Below are positions 1 through 11,625 of a stretch of DNA of 64,000 bases, one piece after another (within the stretch, counting starts at the first letter, position 1; each line of letters starts with the position of its first letter). The DNA comes from Sepiola atlantica (lineage: Eukaryota; Mollusca; Cephalopoda; Sepiida; Sepiolidae). A program made the translations under genes and the position numbers. The stretch lies in contig OY744525.1 of NCBI GenBank assembly GCA_963556195.1, positions 27,548,269 to 27,612,268 of the forward strand, read 5' to 3'. Below the pieces are notes generated by a model that was not told the origin of the DNA, did no database searches, and saw only the letters and a program-made list of their open reading frames with translations.

Positions 1-3000
1 AAGTAAATAAATCACTATTTTCATAAAGAAATCAATCCTTTTATCAATTAAACAAGTAAATAAATCACTATTTTCATGAAGAAATCAATCCTTTTATCAA
101 TTAAACAAGTAAATAAATCACTATTTTCATAAAGAAATCAATCCTTTTATCAATTAAACAAGTAAATAAATCACTATTTTCATAAAGAAATCAATTCTTT
201 TTATCAATTAAACAAGTAAATAAATCACTATTTTCATAAAGAAATCAATCCTTTTATCAATTAAACAAGTAAATAAATCACTATTTTCATAAAGAAATCA
301 ATCCTTTTATCAATTAAACCAGTAAATAAATCACTATTTTCATGAAGAAATCAATCCTTTTATCAATTAAACAAGTAAATAAATCACTATTTTCATAAAG
401 AAATCAATCCTTTTATCAATTAAACAAGTAAATAAATCACTATTTTCATAAAGAAATCAATCCTTTTATCAATTAAACAAGTAAATAAATCACTATTTTC
501 ATAAAGAAATCAATCCTTTTATCAATTAAACAAGTAAATAAATCACTATTTTCATAAAGAAATCAATCCTTTTATCAATTAAACAAGTAAATAAATCACT
601 ATTTTCATGAAGAAATCAATCCTTTTATCAATTAAACAAGTAAATAAATCACTATTTTCATAAAGAAATCAATCCTTTTATCAATTAAACAAGTAAATAA
701 ATCACTATTTTCATAAAGAAATCAATCCTTTTATCAATTAACAAGTAAATAAATCACTATTTTCATAAAGAAATCAATCCTTTTATCAATTAAACAAGTA
801 AATAAATCACTATTTTCATGAAGAAATCAATCCTTTTATCAATTAAACAAGTAAATAAATCACTATTTTCATGAAGAAATCAATCCTTTTATCAATTAAA
901 CAAGTAAATAAATCACTATTTTCATAAATAAATCAATCCTTTTATCAATTAAACAAGTAAATAAATCACTATTTTCATAAAGAAATCAATCCTTTTATCA
1001 ATTAAACAAGTAAATAAATCACTATTTTCATGAAGAAATCAATCCTTTTATCAATTAAACAAGTAAATAAATCACTATTTTCATAAAGAAATCAATCCTT
1101 TTATCAATTAAACAAGTAAATAAATCACTATTTTCATAAAGAAATCAATCCTTTTATCAATTAAACAAGTAAATAAATCACTATTTTCATGAAGAAATTA
1201 ATCCTTTTATAAATTAAACAAGTAAATAAATCACTATTTTCATGAAGAAATCAATCCTTTTATCAATTAAACAAGTAAATAAATCACTATTTTCATAAAG
1301 AAATCAATCCTTTTATCAATTAAACAAGTAAATAAATCACTATTTTCATGAAGAAATCAATCCTTTTATCAATTAAACAAGTAAATAAATCACTATTTTC
1401 ATAAAGAAATCAATCCTTTTATCAATTAAACAAGTAAATAAATCACTATTTTCATAAAGAAATCAATCCTTTTATCAATTAAACAAGTAAATAAATCACT
1501 ATTTTCATAAAGAAATCAATCCTTTTATCAATTAAACAAGTAAATAAATCACTATTTTCATGAAGAAATCAATCCTTTTATCAATTAAACAAGTAAATAA
1601 ATCACTATTTTCATGAAGAAATAAATCTTTTTATCAATTAAACAAGTAAATAAATCACTATTTTCATAAAGAAATTAATCCTTTTATCAATTAAACAAGT
1701 AAATAAATCACTATTTTCATGAAGAAATTAATCCTTTTATCAATTAAACAAGTAAATAAATCACTATTTTCATAAAGAAATTAATCCTTTTATCAATTAA
1801 ACAAGTAAATAAATCACTATTTTCATAAAGAAATCAATCCTTTTATCAATTAAACAAGTAAATAAATCACTATTTTCATAAAGAAATCAATCCTTTTATC
1901 AATTAAATAAGTAAATAAATCACTATTTTCATGAAGAAATCAATCCTTTTATCAATTAAACAAGTAAATAAATCACTATTTTCATAAAGAAATTAATCCT
2001 TTTATCAATTAAACAAGTAAATAAATCACTATTTTCATAAAGAAATCAATCCTTTTATCAATTAAACAAGTAAATAAATCACTATTTTCATAAAGAAATC
2101 AATCCTTTTATCAATTAAACAAGTAAATAAATCACTATTTTCATAAAGAAATCAATCCTTTTATCAATTAAACAAGTAAATAAATCACTATTTTCATGAA
2201 GAAATCAATCCTTTTATCAATTAAACAAGTAAATAAATCACTATTTTCATAAAGAAATCAATCCTTTTATCAATTAAACAAGTAAATAAATCACTATTTT
2301 CATGAAGAAATCAATCCTTTTATCAATTAAACAAGTAAATAAATCACTATTTTCATAAAGAAATCAATCCTTTTATCAATTAAACAAGTAAATAAATCAC
2401 TATTTTCATAAAGAAATCAATCCTTTTAGCAATTAAACCAGTAAATAAATCACTATTTTCATGAAGAAATCAATCCTTTTATCAATTAAACAAGTAAATA
2501 AATCACTATTTTCATAAAGAAATCAATCCTTTTATCAATTAAACAAGTAAATAAATCACTATTTTCATAAAGAAATCAATCCTTTATCAATTAAACAAGT
2601 AAATAAATCACTATTTTCATAAAGAAATCAATCCTTTTATCAATTAAACAAGTAAATAAATCACTATTTTCATGAAGAAATCAATCCTTTTATCAATTAA
2701 ACAAGTAAATAAATCACTATTTTCATGAAGAAATCAATCCTTTTATCAATTAAACAAGTAAATAAATCACTATTTTCATGAAGAAATCAATCCTTTTATC
2801 AATTAAACAAGTAAATAAATCACTATTTTCATGAAGAAATCAATCCTTTTATCAATTAAACAAGTAAATAAATCACTATTTTCATGAAGAAATCAATCCT
2901 TTTATCAATTAAACAAGTAAATAAATCACTATTTTCATAAAGAAATTAATCCTTTTATCAATTAAACAAGTAAATAAATCACTATTTTCATGAAGAAATC

Positions 3001-3763
3001 AATCCTTTTATCAATTAAACAAGTAAATAAATCACTATTTTCATGAAGAAATCCATCCTTTTATCAATTAAACAAGTAAATAAATCACTATTTTCATAAA
3101 GAAATCACCCCTTTTATCAATTAAACAAGTAAATAAATCATTATTTTCATAAAGAAATTAATCCTTTTATCAATTAAACAAGTAAATAAATCACTATTTT
3201 CATAAAGAAATTAATCCATTTTATCAATTAAACAAGTAAATAAATCAGTATTTTCATAAAGAAATTAATCCTTTTATCAATTAAACAAGTAAATAAATCA
3301 CTATTTTCATAAAGAAATTAATCCTTTTATCAATTAAACAAGTAAATAAATCAGTATTTTCATAAAGAAATCAATCCTTTTATCAATTAAACAAGTAAAT
3401 AAATCACTATTTTCATAAAGAAATTAATCCTTTTATCAATTAAACAAGTAAATAAATCACTATTTTCATAAAGAAATCAATCCTTTTATCAATTAAACAA
3501 GTAAATAAATCAGTATTTTCATAAAGAAATCAATCCTTTTATCAATTAAACAAGTAAATAAATCACTATTTTCATAAAGAAATTAATCCTTTTATCAATT
3601 AAACAAGTAAATAAATCACTATTTTCATAAAGAAATCAATCCTTTTATCAATTAAACAAGTAAATAAATCACTATTTTCATAAAGAAATCAATCCTTTTA
3701 TCAATTAAACAAGTAAATAAATCACTATTTTCATAAAGAAATTAATCCTTTTATCAATTAAAC
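1..3763. repeat. 53-bp satellite array
   Basis: Head-to-tail array of a 53-bp AT-rich unit that begins AAGTAAATAAATCACTATTT, about 71 copies, running in from the window edge. Copies are nearly identical. Recurrent variants are cataaag/catgaag, caatcc/taatcc and, mostly after 3230, cagtatt/cactatt; a few units have 1-bp indels (near 195, 741, 2584). There are no unique spacers between units. The array stops abruptly at 3763, where a LINE fragment begins. It has no coding capacity. Confidence 0.98.
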
Positions 3764-4295
3764 AGTGGCGTTCAATTGTAGAATAGGAACCATTGAACAA
3801 TCTACATAAGAGTCAGATATGATGGAGAATTGCTGCCACATCTGGGGAGGTGCCGCTCAGAGCACGCTTTCTTGCCTTGATAGAGTTCAAAATTGACTTT
3901 GCAATTTAATGAAGGGAATCTCTTCTGTTCTCTACAGCCCTCTTTCCCATAGAAGAGATGATGCTAGTCTTTCTCTACTCTATCGTTATTTACATGGAAA
4001 GTGCTAGACTGAGCTCCAATCTCTGGTTCCTCCCTGTAAAACTTCCACAGCAAAAACTGCAAAGAATTTTCCTTCCTACGAATTTTCATGAACAAAGTTT
4101 TTTTCCAAGAACTTCCCATCTGTAGAACACGTTGCTATAATATCGCTTCCCTGAAGGCTACAACATGTTCATCTTTAAATCTAAAGTCAATAAACATGTG
4201 TCATAAACCGTCCCCATAAGTCATTAACCTTATCCTTGAGTGGCTCTTAGCCTTGATAAGTGGGAACTCACCAATAAAAATAAAAAAATCGCATT
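3764..4295 (+). pseudogene. LINE family 1 (CR1/Jockey-like) 3' fragment
   Basis: Degraded 3' end of a non-LTR retrotransposon. Reading around stops and frameshifts gives YCCHIWGGA near 3830, then SPLSHRRDDASL and SLLYRYLHGKC (3940-4010), then FPSVEHVA (4110-4140). This order is typical of the region C-terminal to the reverse transcriptase in CR1/Jockey-type ORF2. The 3' end is the family signature ttgataagtggg-aactcacca followed by A-rich sequence. Related copies lie at 24225-24800 (minus) and 38375-38945 (plus). It directly abuts the 53-bp satellite. Confidence 0.75.
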
Positions 4296-4373
4296 CATTT
4301 CGCTTTGTTTTCACACACATTTGCGATCAAATTGATTATTGATTTAACATTGTAGACTTTTACTTGCCTTCCT

Positions 4374-4556
4374 ATGACGGCAAATTTAGACATAAGGAAG
4401 GTTTTTAATGTTCGGGTATATCCGTCTCTTCAAATAGAGGCATTCGAGACGGGACATTAAAAAAAAAAATTGCCTCAATCAAGAGAAGAATGTCTTCTCC
4501 TCTGACAGAAGAAACAACAGATACTATGCTTTGATTTTCTATTTTTGTCCTGAAAT
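4374..4556 (-). mobile_element. U2-headed SINE, family B
   Basis: Read on the minus strand, the 5' part resembles the start of U2 snRNA (atcaaag-atagtatctgtt), followed by a body with ctctgtcagaggagaag, a tttttaatgtcccgtc-like centre, and a 3' end that ends near cgtcataggaaggcaagta. Other family B copies are at 11073, 23630, 23733, 42345 and 61349. The copy is diverged and has a poly-A/T expansion in its middle. No clear target duplication was seen. Confidence 0.55.
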
Positions 4557-4599
4557 AAAATTGTACTTGGTTTTCACAATTGTACTTTAGGGACACAAA

Positions 4600-5322
4600 A
4601 AGCGCAGTGAAATTACTGATAGGTGGCGAGAGGATAACCAATTTGTGTGCAACACGATGGAGATGGATGAGAACTCAGATGTGGATAAAGTATACCTGGA
4701 TGGTGAAGCTATTGAGGTTGTCGAGAAGTTTTGTTACCTTGGTGATACCATTGGAGCACAGGGTGGAGCAGGTGCTAGTCTTATTGCAAGAATTAGGAGT
4801 GGATGGAGTAAGTTCAGTAAATTTATGTCATTATTAACAAGCAGAGCGTTACCACTGTCAACCAAGGGAAGAGTCTATCAGGCATGTGTACGCAGTGTGA
4901 TGATGTATGGAAGTGAAACATGGTCAGTGAGGGTTAAAGACATGTGTTGCACGGAGAGAAATGATATGAGAAATGATACGATTGATGTGTGATGCGAGTC
5001 TTTAAGACAGGCTTAGATCTGATGACCTCAGAAGATTAAATCTGGACAGTATAGGGGGATGTGTGCAGAAAGGTAGACTTCAATGATATGGCCACGTTGA
5101 AAGAATGGATAGATGTAGAACAGTTGAGGTAACAGGTTCAGTTCACAAGGGAAAGGCCAAGGAAAACACGAAAGTAAATGATAAAAATGGACCCGAGGGA
5201 AAGAGGGATAAATAAATACCTGTGCCGAGATCGGTTAGTTTGGAAGTCAATTTCTTAAAGCCGTCAAACACATGCCAACATTTAAAATGGACGTTAAACC
5301 GAATATGATAATGATGATTAAT
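4600..5322 (+). pseudogene. RTE-like LINE, reverse transcriptase C-terminal end and 3' UTR
   Basis: An open stretch (4645-4992) encodes EVVEKFCYLGDTIGAQGGA, then ARIRSGWSKF, KGRVYQACVRSVMMYGSETW. These are the conserved blocks after the reverse transcriptase catalytic core in RTE-type LINEs. Beyond 4990 the frame is broken, but the expected downstream blocks remain recognisable (WxRHVERMDRCRTVEV-like and LVWKSI-like). The 3' end carries ggacgttaaaccga followed by a short atgatgat tail, typical of RTE elements. A second, shorter copy of the same 3' end lies at 46330-46605. Confidence 0.8.
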
Positions 5323-5788
5323 TTTTTAAAGTCTATAAATTTGAATTTTTATTCAAAGATTTTCTTGCTGACAGCCATTTTATTTTGACAACTGTTATTA
5401 AATTATGGAATAGTTATGTTTTAACCTCTTCATTTTTTCTTTTAAATTTGTTAAATTCCATAAATACTTGTTTTTTATGTAAAAAGAATGTCAAAAGTTT
5501 ATTTTTGGTGTGAAATAAGTTTGTTGTTTTGTTATTTATTTTTAACAGTAAACAAGTTTGATGTAAGAAAAACAACAAAAACAAAATGGCTGCCAGTGAT
5601 TAAAATTTTGATTTAAAGTTAGATTTTCAAGACTTTATAACATACATTACAATTTTATTTCAGGACTAAAATTACAATTTAAGACCAACAATCAATTTTA
5701 GTACCCAAAACTAACAGGAAAATCCGGCGTTGCCTGGTTTGGTTTGTTTTACTGAATATCAACCATCTGTGGGTTATTTAATGACAAA

Positions 5789-6265
5789 TAAAGTTGTCAA
5801 ATAAAATTCCATAGATAGGAGAATTATTTATATTCCTAGAATACATTGCTCGTTGAGAATACTCACACCCAAGCTGGAAAAAGACCCCCACAATCCCCCA
5901 AATGATAGACCTATAGCTAAATCCCATCCATTCACTGTGGAGGTCCCCAGATGCCGGCGAGCTTTCTACTCCAATAGCTTCTTTCCTTGTGCTGCTGGCC
6001 TCCGGAACTCCCTCCCTGCTCCCAGACATGCAGAGGTTTAAAACTAATGTAAACAGACATCCTGCTGCACAGCTCCCAACTTAGGATGACACCCAATACC
6101 TACACCTTAATTCTCAGTAGCCCCTTACGTCTACAGTGGCGGCCTGCCTTGTTTGGGGTGAAATATGTTAAAAAAAAAAATTAGTTTTGCGTTGTTTGGA
6201 ATAAAGTTGTCAAATATAATTCCATAAGCAGGGCAATTATTTATATTCCTAGAATACATTGCTTT
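5789..6265. repeat. 62-bp direct repeats flanking a LINE fragment
   Basis: The segment beginning aaagttgtcaaataaaattc and ending ctagaatacattgct occurs at 5789-5851 and again at 6201-6265 with about 10 percent divergence. The two copies bracket the LINE family 2 fragment at 5860-6185. Either an unusually long target duplication or an earlier tandem duplication that received the LINE would explain this. Confidence 0.7.
5860..6185 (+). pseudogene. LINE family 2 (CR1/Jockey-like) 3' fragment
   Basis: Encodes, with stops and frameshifts, the C-terminal blocks seen intact at 26655-27204: HSFTVEVPRCRRAFYSNSFF (5925-5985), AAGL-NSLPAP, MQRFKTNVNRHPAAQLP (6030-6080). The 3' UTR has the family signature cagtagccccttacg and ccttgtttggggtgaa and ends in an A tract at 6170-6181. 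It is strongly 5'-truncated. Confidence 0.85.
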
Positions 6266-6505
6266 CAGAAGAAAATTCTACAGTGAGTGGGAACATTACT
6301 CCTCAAAGAGAATTCTACTGAGAGAGGAATGGATTACTCTCAGAAAAAACACTTCAGGAAAAACATTACTATTTGGCATTGGTAATCTTCTTTGTTCTCA
6401 ACGTGATTGACCCTCAGCCATTGTTTCTAGTATCTATTTGGGGAGAAAAATAAAAAAGGAGAAATAAGGTTTTGATTTTTTTTGAAGAATCAAATCACAT
6501 AATAC
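6260..6505. other. unassigned AT-rich stretch
   Basis: No gene, RNA or recognisable element. A few short AATCTAC-like and GAAAAA runs only. Confidence 0.5.
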
Positions 6506-6507
6506 GG

Positions 6508-6610
6508 TATGCGCTCCTCAGCTTATTACCATTAAACCTCTTCTCAAAAAGAAGGTAAGGCCTGGGAGGTTGGAGCCCCTGAGGCTGAACAGAACTATAT
6601 CTAAGTAGGA
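6508..6610 (-). mobile_element. U2-SINE family A internal fragment
   Basis: Read on the minus strand this matches the middle of family A: gttctg-cagcctc, a pyrimidine-rich ctcccaggcctta block, then ttaatgg-aataagctgaggagcgc. The homologous region in the 39126 copy is 39235-39315. Neither the U2 head nor the tail is recognisable. Confidence 0.5.
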
Positions 6611-6699
6611 CAGAAACAAAGTCACCGTTAGACTGGTTCTCCACTCTGATCGCTGCTTATATCTGAAATCGGACAGAACAGTTCAAATGGGCCAGGTGA

Positions 6700-9120
6700 A
6701 GATAGAATATTGTCGTAATTAATTCTTAGCCCATGATAACGTAAGCTGACATATTTAATATACCGCAGACTTATATGTTGCCGAAGTTAACCCTTTTCTT
6801 CACTGCTTGTTTATTTGATTTCGAAATGACGTGTTAATCAGAAATCAACCAGAAATAAAAGGTGAAGGTCAAACTTCTGTTCAACAAGGTGAGGGTCACT
6901 CGTCTGTTAGACTACAACCGTTTATTTTTTATTACTAAAATGAAATGGCGACCTGCAGGCAGACCACGACAAATTTTCCATTTTTCAAGACATAAGGATT
7001 TGCTAAGAATTTTAAAGTCTAAATGACTATTCGATAGTTAAATGCTTCCAAATTTCGAAGGGTAGCGAAGTAATTCATTTTTTTTCTTCTTCCAACTATC
7101 AACAAAACATTAAAATGGTTAACTTGTTTACGAAGAAAACAACATTCTGGTGGATTTGATTTCGTGAATTAAATTATTTTTTAAATAGGATTTTAAAATT
7201 TAGTTTATGCGATTAATAGTACATTTAAAAAAAAAACAATGTGTAAATCACGTAGAGGCGAGAAACACAAACAAGAAGTAGTCACAATTAAGAGATTTTT
7301 AATGTGTAGTGTTGTCATTTAATTAACTTTAATTAAAATCAATTCTTCTCCAGAAAACTAGTTAATATTTTTTAATTAAAAGTGATTTTTTTTTAATGTT
7401 TATAATGATTGGGTTCGTTGGTACAATAGTGGCGTGGTTGTTAAATAGTTTATCTTACTAGTTTAGGAGCACACCTGAACCATAATACTTGACTGTAATT
7501 TTAATTCAGTCAAGGCATTACGGTTCTTTGATACGATACGTGTGCATACGAAAATCCATGTTTCTTTTGGTTTGGAAGTACAACTGAACCGTAATACTTG
7601 ACTGTTGTCGAACTTATTCTCGCCAGACATTCTCTCCTTTCATTTAAAGACTTCACAATCTCTTTCAATAATAACGAAGTAAACATTGTATCTTCCTTTT
7701 TTTTTTTTAATTTAAAAATTGGGTGCTTCTACATAATTTGAACCGAACCAAACGGACTTTTGCCGAACCAAACCTTAGGTTAGGGTTGGGTTGGGGTAAA
7801 AAAAAAAACAGTTCGGTTCAAATTGTCTTGTGACCATGTGAAATTCGAAAGTGATTTTGAAGCCTTTAAACTGTCGATTCGAAAATAATTTGTGGTTAGC
7901 ATTAAAGGTCATAGTCAAGCATTATGATTCATTTTTGCTAAAAAACAACAACAAAACAACATTCATTCTTAATATACGTCGTTGTTGTTGTTGTTGCTAA
8001 TACACCATATTAATAATTCTCTCAAAAATTATTTAATTTTGTTAAAAATTATAAGTGAGTATTTGTCATGGTTCAATTTGTTTTCATTTTTTTATGTTTA
8101 TAATAATTAATTTAGTATTAAACGCGATGTTTGCTTCCCCCCCCCCCCCCCCCCCCGAGGAAAGCGAAGGTCAAATCACAAACCATTAATAGATAGAATA
8201 CGAACATTTAAACATTCGACATGTTTTATTATCTAGCCAATAAGAAACGGTTAGGGTTCATGTAATCACTTTTAAGAATATTTATTTAACCCACCCGGTG
8301 TTGTCCGGGAGTGATCATGTTTTTTTTTTTGTTTTTTTTTACTTTCATTTTAGTAATAATTATTTTTTTTTTAAATAGGATTTTAAAAAAAATGTAATTA
8401 TTACGGTATCGTTTTGTCCTTAAATAATTAATTGTACCAAATTGTTACAATTATAACTAATTTTGTTTTGGTAATGCTTTTAAAGCACTTGTGCAGTTTA
8501 GTAAACAGTGGCAGATAATCCTCACGAAGTAATGACCAATAGATTAAAACATCTTAATAAATTTATTTAATAAAATATAGTTTAATCTCTATAAAATTAT
8601 TGGATGTAAATAACGTTCAAATGCAATACAATGAAGAGATTTGCTGAGACTTTTTGAATGACTTTCTATTCCAGTTTAAATACTTCCAAATTCCTTTTAA
8701 AATTTCGAAGGGTCACAAAGTAATCTATTCTTTAATTTTAAATATTAATACACAATTAGAATGTCTGACTTGAAATCGAAATGCATTATGGTGAATTTAA
8801 TTTCGTAATTTAAAAAAAATACGATTGTTAAAAGTTCGTTTTATTAATTTTACGCCATTGCATTTTTTAATTTCAATAAATAGGCTATTCTATTAATAGT
8901 AAACAGCATTTTTCACATGTGTAATTATCGAAGTTATGTTGCCACAAGATACAAGTGTGGTGGTCTAATTAATTTAATTAATATTCTTAGAGATAATTCT
9001 AAAGTTCAGGTGTTCCTAAGACAAACAGTAGTACTTTTCGTAGGTAGTAAATTTACACATGATTTAACAATAACCTAATTATTCCACCAATCTAAAAACT
9101 GCATTAAAATTATACGCTGC
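6700..9120. other. AT-rich intergenic stretch with diverged repeats
   Basis: No gene found. Two related diverged segments are visible (7040-7260 and 8690-8935), both with cgaagggt-(a/g)caaagtaat near their start and mttaatagta near their end. A short inverted repeat (aatttgaaccgaacc with ggttcggttcaaatt arms) spans about 7735-7828 and encloses a telomere-like ttaggttagggtt. A run of about 20 C is at 8137-8156. A cccaccggtgttgtccggg-like hairpin near 8290 resembles a Helitron 3' hairpin. Confidence 0.5.
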
Positions 9121-9410
9121 TTGTATAGATCGACCTCCATGGTTACCCATATTGGTTCGGTAAAATCCGACGAGTTACAACAACAACAGTCAAGTATTAC
9201 GGTTGTGACCACACAAATTGAAACTGCGTTCCTGAAACAGAAAACAGATTTTTTTTTTTCGTATCGTAGCATTAAAATTTTTTGTAAATTGTTGCTTTTT
9301 TTTTCTTTTGGAATTATTGTTTTACTTTTGTAGTGTTATTTTAATTTAAATTTTCTGTCACGTGGACAGAAAAGTGGGTCGACCCTTCATACCTATGCTA
9401 TCCCAAACAT

Positions 9411-9764
9411 AACTTCTTGGCCTTTTGGCTAAGATCAAAGTGTAATATCTGTTTCGATGGACACTACACCCCATAGACTGGTATTGTCTTGGCCTTCGGG
9501 GCTTGATTTACGCCGGTCTATGGGTCTGCCCTGTGCAGTTCTAGGAGGTCCATCCTCCCAGGCTTCGCCTCCCCTCTTTGGGGAGGAGTAAGTTTATTGC
9601 TTACTGCCTGAGGCGCCCCTACCGGGGAATGCCGACGGGGCTGCCCAGGCAATTTTTAAACCCCACTTTCCTGACCCGACCTTGGGTCACATCTTACTTA
9701 TGGGAGTAAGATAAAACTGGCCTTGTGCCTAACTCCTGGAGAGGAGTAAATAAATACTCTTAAT
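9411..9764 (+). mobile_element. U2-headed SINE, family A
   Basis: The 5' end (cttggccttttggctaagat then caaagtgtaatatctgttt) closely matches the first 40 or so nucleotides of U2 snRNA, including the segment that in U2 contains the branch-point-recognition GUAGUA (here GTAATA). After that it departs from U2 into a body shared with the copies at 39126 and 58621: gccggtctatggg, cctcccaggctt, ttattgcttactgcctgagg, gggctgcccaggcaattttt. It ends with ggccttgtgcctaac-tcctggagaggag-taaataaat. The family is about 370-420 bp. No clear target duplication at this copy. Confidence 0.8.
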
Positions 9765-9801
9765 ATAAAAATCAACAATTTACAATCACTTAAAAACTGG
9801 T

Positions 9802-9933
9802 TGGTGCTTTTTTTACATTAGGACCCGCGCTAACTTTGACCCCGTCGTTAGGGTTAAAGTGGGGGTTAGGGTTAGCAGTAGAGTTAGGGTCATTGTCAAA
9901 ATTAGCACGGGTCCCAATGTAAAAAAGTACCAA
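9802..9933. mobile_element. foldback MITE-like element with telomere-like core
   Basis: Terminal inverted repeats of about 32 bp: the left begins tggtgctttttttacattag and runs through gacccgcgctaa; the right arm is its near-exact complement. Between them lies a TTAGGG-like core (cgttagggtt, gggggttagggttag, gagttagggtc). A related element with the opposite core orientation is at 59148-59235. Confidence 0.65.
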
Positions 9934-11072
9934 ATGGTTAAAGAGTAGTTTAGAGTCCTGAACATAATGCGATAAAAATTACGTATAGGCGATAAATATT
10001 GTTAAATATTAGTACATAAGGAACCATTTCGAGTTAAAATCTTATTAGTTTTACACATGTAATCTGAAGAAAAACACGCTTGAAATGTGTAAATAATCGC
10101 TAGAAGAAAAAATGGAGTCTTCAAACCATTACTTCTGACTCTAAACTACTCTTTAACTTAAAAATACAATGTAAACATATCAGTAAAAAATAATGGTTCT
10201 TATTCAGATTGATGCACAAGTGAAACATGGCAGTTAAAAATAAATTTAAAAATGTAAATAAATCAGTCAGAGTTTTTCGTTTTCCGTTTCAGGAACCCGA
10301 GTTTAATTTTGTGTGGTCGATTTTCGGTTGTTGTCGTAACTCATTGCCGAATTTTACCGAGCCAATGGGGGCTGACTATATAAGCACCAAAATAGGCAGG
10401 AGTTATTTGTTTTCGTACTTTTTGACGCTTTTAAAATAAAATATGTCTACATATGTTTTTATGGTTAAAAAGAAATTAAAAATGTATAAGAAAAAAAAAG
10501 GAAAAATGTAGGCGCGGCATTACGAGTATAATTGTATTGAATTTAATCAATAAAAACAGGAGATTTCGATTTCGCAACAAATTAAATATATCCAATTAAA
10601 ATACAAAGAATTTCTCTATTATAAACTATTTCTTTTTTTAATTAACATTAAAGTTTTAAATAAAGCCAAAAAAACTTAAGACTTTAACTGTTATTTTTTT
10701 TTTTTAGCAATTTTGTTTCAAGACTTGAGGGTTTTTTTTTTGCTTTTTTGAAAAAAAAATGTCTGGCCTCTGTTAATGTCAACGCCCAGATTAGGTTGAG
10801 TTTACAAATCGGACACGTTTCCATTTTCCCCATTGCTCCCTTCAGAATCTAAACCCTGACATATTCCCATGAAACGAAATTAAAACACGACACTTACTTC
10901 TTTATTATTATTCTTGTCTCCTAATAAACTCCTTTTCTGTCCGTAAGTCGCCATCTTATCCGAGCATCCTGTGTGTGTGTGAAGACGTACATCCGCCGGG
11001 AGTTATCTGTCCTTGGAATGCATTCACGTCACAATGTCTAACGTTCAACAGGAATTTCTTCAGATTAACTTA

Positions 11073-11200
11073 CCTCCCCGCGAGGGCAAAGTTAGACTAA
11101 AAAAAAATCCAGTTCCTCGAAAAAGGGCACTCTGAATTGGGACTGACGTTGTCGCAGTCTCCTCCTCTGACTGAGGAGAAAACAGATATTACAGTCTGAA
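11073..11200 (-). mobile_element. U2-SINE family B, 3' portion
   Basis: On the minus strand: ctgttttctcctcagtcaga-ggaggag, then cagagtgcccttttt, then ggtt and ctaactttgccctcgcggggaggtaagt. These are the body and 3' tail of family B. The U2 head is mostly lost (atctgttt-like remnant near 11185). Confidence 0.55.
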
Positions 11201-11395
11201 TTATTTCTTCGGAAATAAATTTTAAATCCATTTACAAATTAGGCACAAGGCCATCAAAAGTGTGAAGCGTATGTCTATACTACTCTTAACTTGAGCATTT
11301 TGACTCGTGGTTTCTTTCGTTATTTGTCCACCACGTTCACAATCACCACCATACCACATTTATTTAAAATATCTCCAATAGTTTTAATTTAATTT

Positions 11396-11525
11396 ACAAA
11401 AAATGGCACGCTGGATGAGGACCTGGGTGTGCCGGGTTCGAATCCCATTCGTCCCACAGAAACACTTTCATCAAAACCCACACCTGACCTTGTGTCTAAC
11501 CTCCTGGAGAGGAGGTAAATAAAAT
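11396..11525 (+). mobile_element. tRNA-headed SINE
   Basis: Contains a strong RNA polymerase III B-box-like motif, GGGTTCGAATCCCAT (11434-11448), preceded by a diverged tRNA-like half. After a short body it ends with cacctgaccttgtgtctaac and ctcctggagaggaggtaaat, the same tail found on U2-SINE family A. It is followed by an atgtatgt array, which probably grew from the 3' tail. A minus-strand fragment with the same tail is at 63160-63262. Confidence 0.7.
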
Positions 11526-11527
11526 AC

Positions 11528-11558
<31 letters not shown>

Positions 11559-11572
11559 TGTATGTATGCAGG

Positions 11573-11624
<52 letters not shown>
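11528..11624. repeat. TATG then TA microsatellites
   Basis: A TATG array (11528-11568) runs into a TA array (11573-11624). It lies between a tRNA-headed SINE and a 5S-headed SINE. Confidence 0.95.

Positions 11625-11625
<1 letters not shown>

Larger units (their letters stand above)
9125..10415. repeat. long inverted repeat with nested insertions
   Basis: The left arm (about 9125-9345) contains ggttcggtaaaatccgacga, then cacacaaattgaaactgcg and cctgaaacagaaaac. The right arm (about 10225-10415) contains the complements in reverse order: gtttcaggaacc, tttaattttgtgtggtcg, gaattttaccgagccaatgg. The 0.9 kb between the arms carries a U2-SINE, a telomere-like foldback and a third inverted pair (9939-9960 with 10136-10157). 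It reads as an old large-TIR or foldback element that received later insertions. Terminal limits are uncertain. Confidence 0.65.

Noticed and set aside
1..3763. Regular spacing resembling a CRISPR array
   Set aside because: Units are contiguous and identical with no unique spacers, and the DNA is animal-like; it is a satellite.
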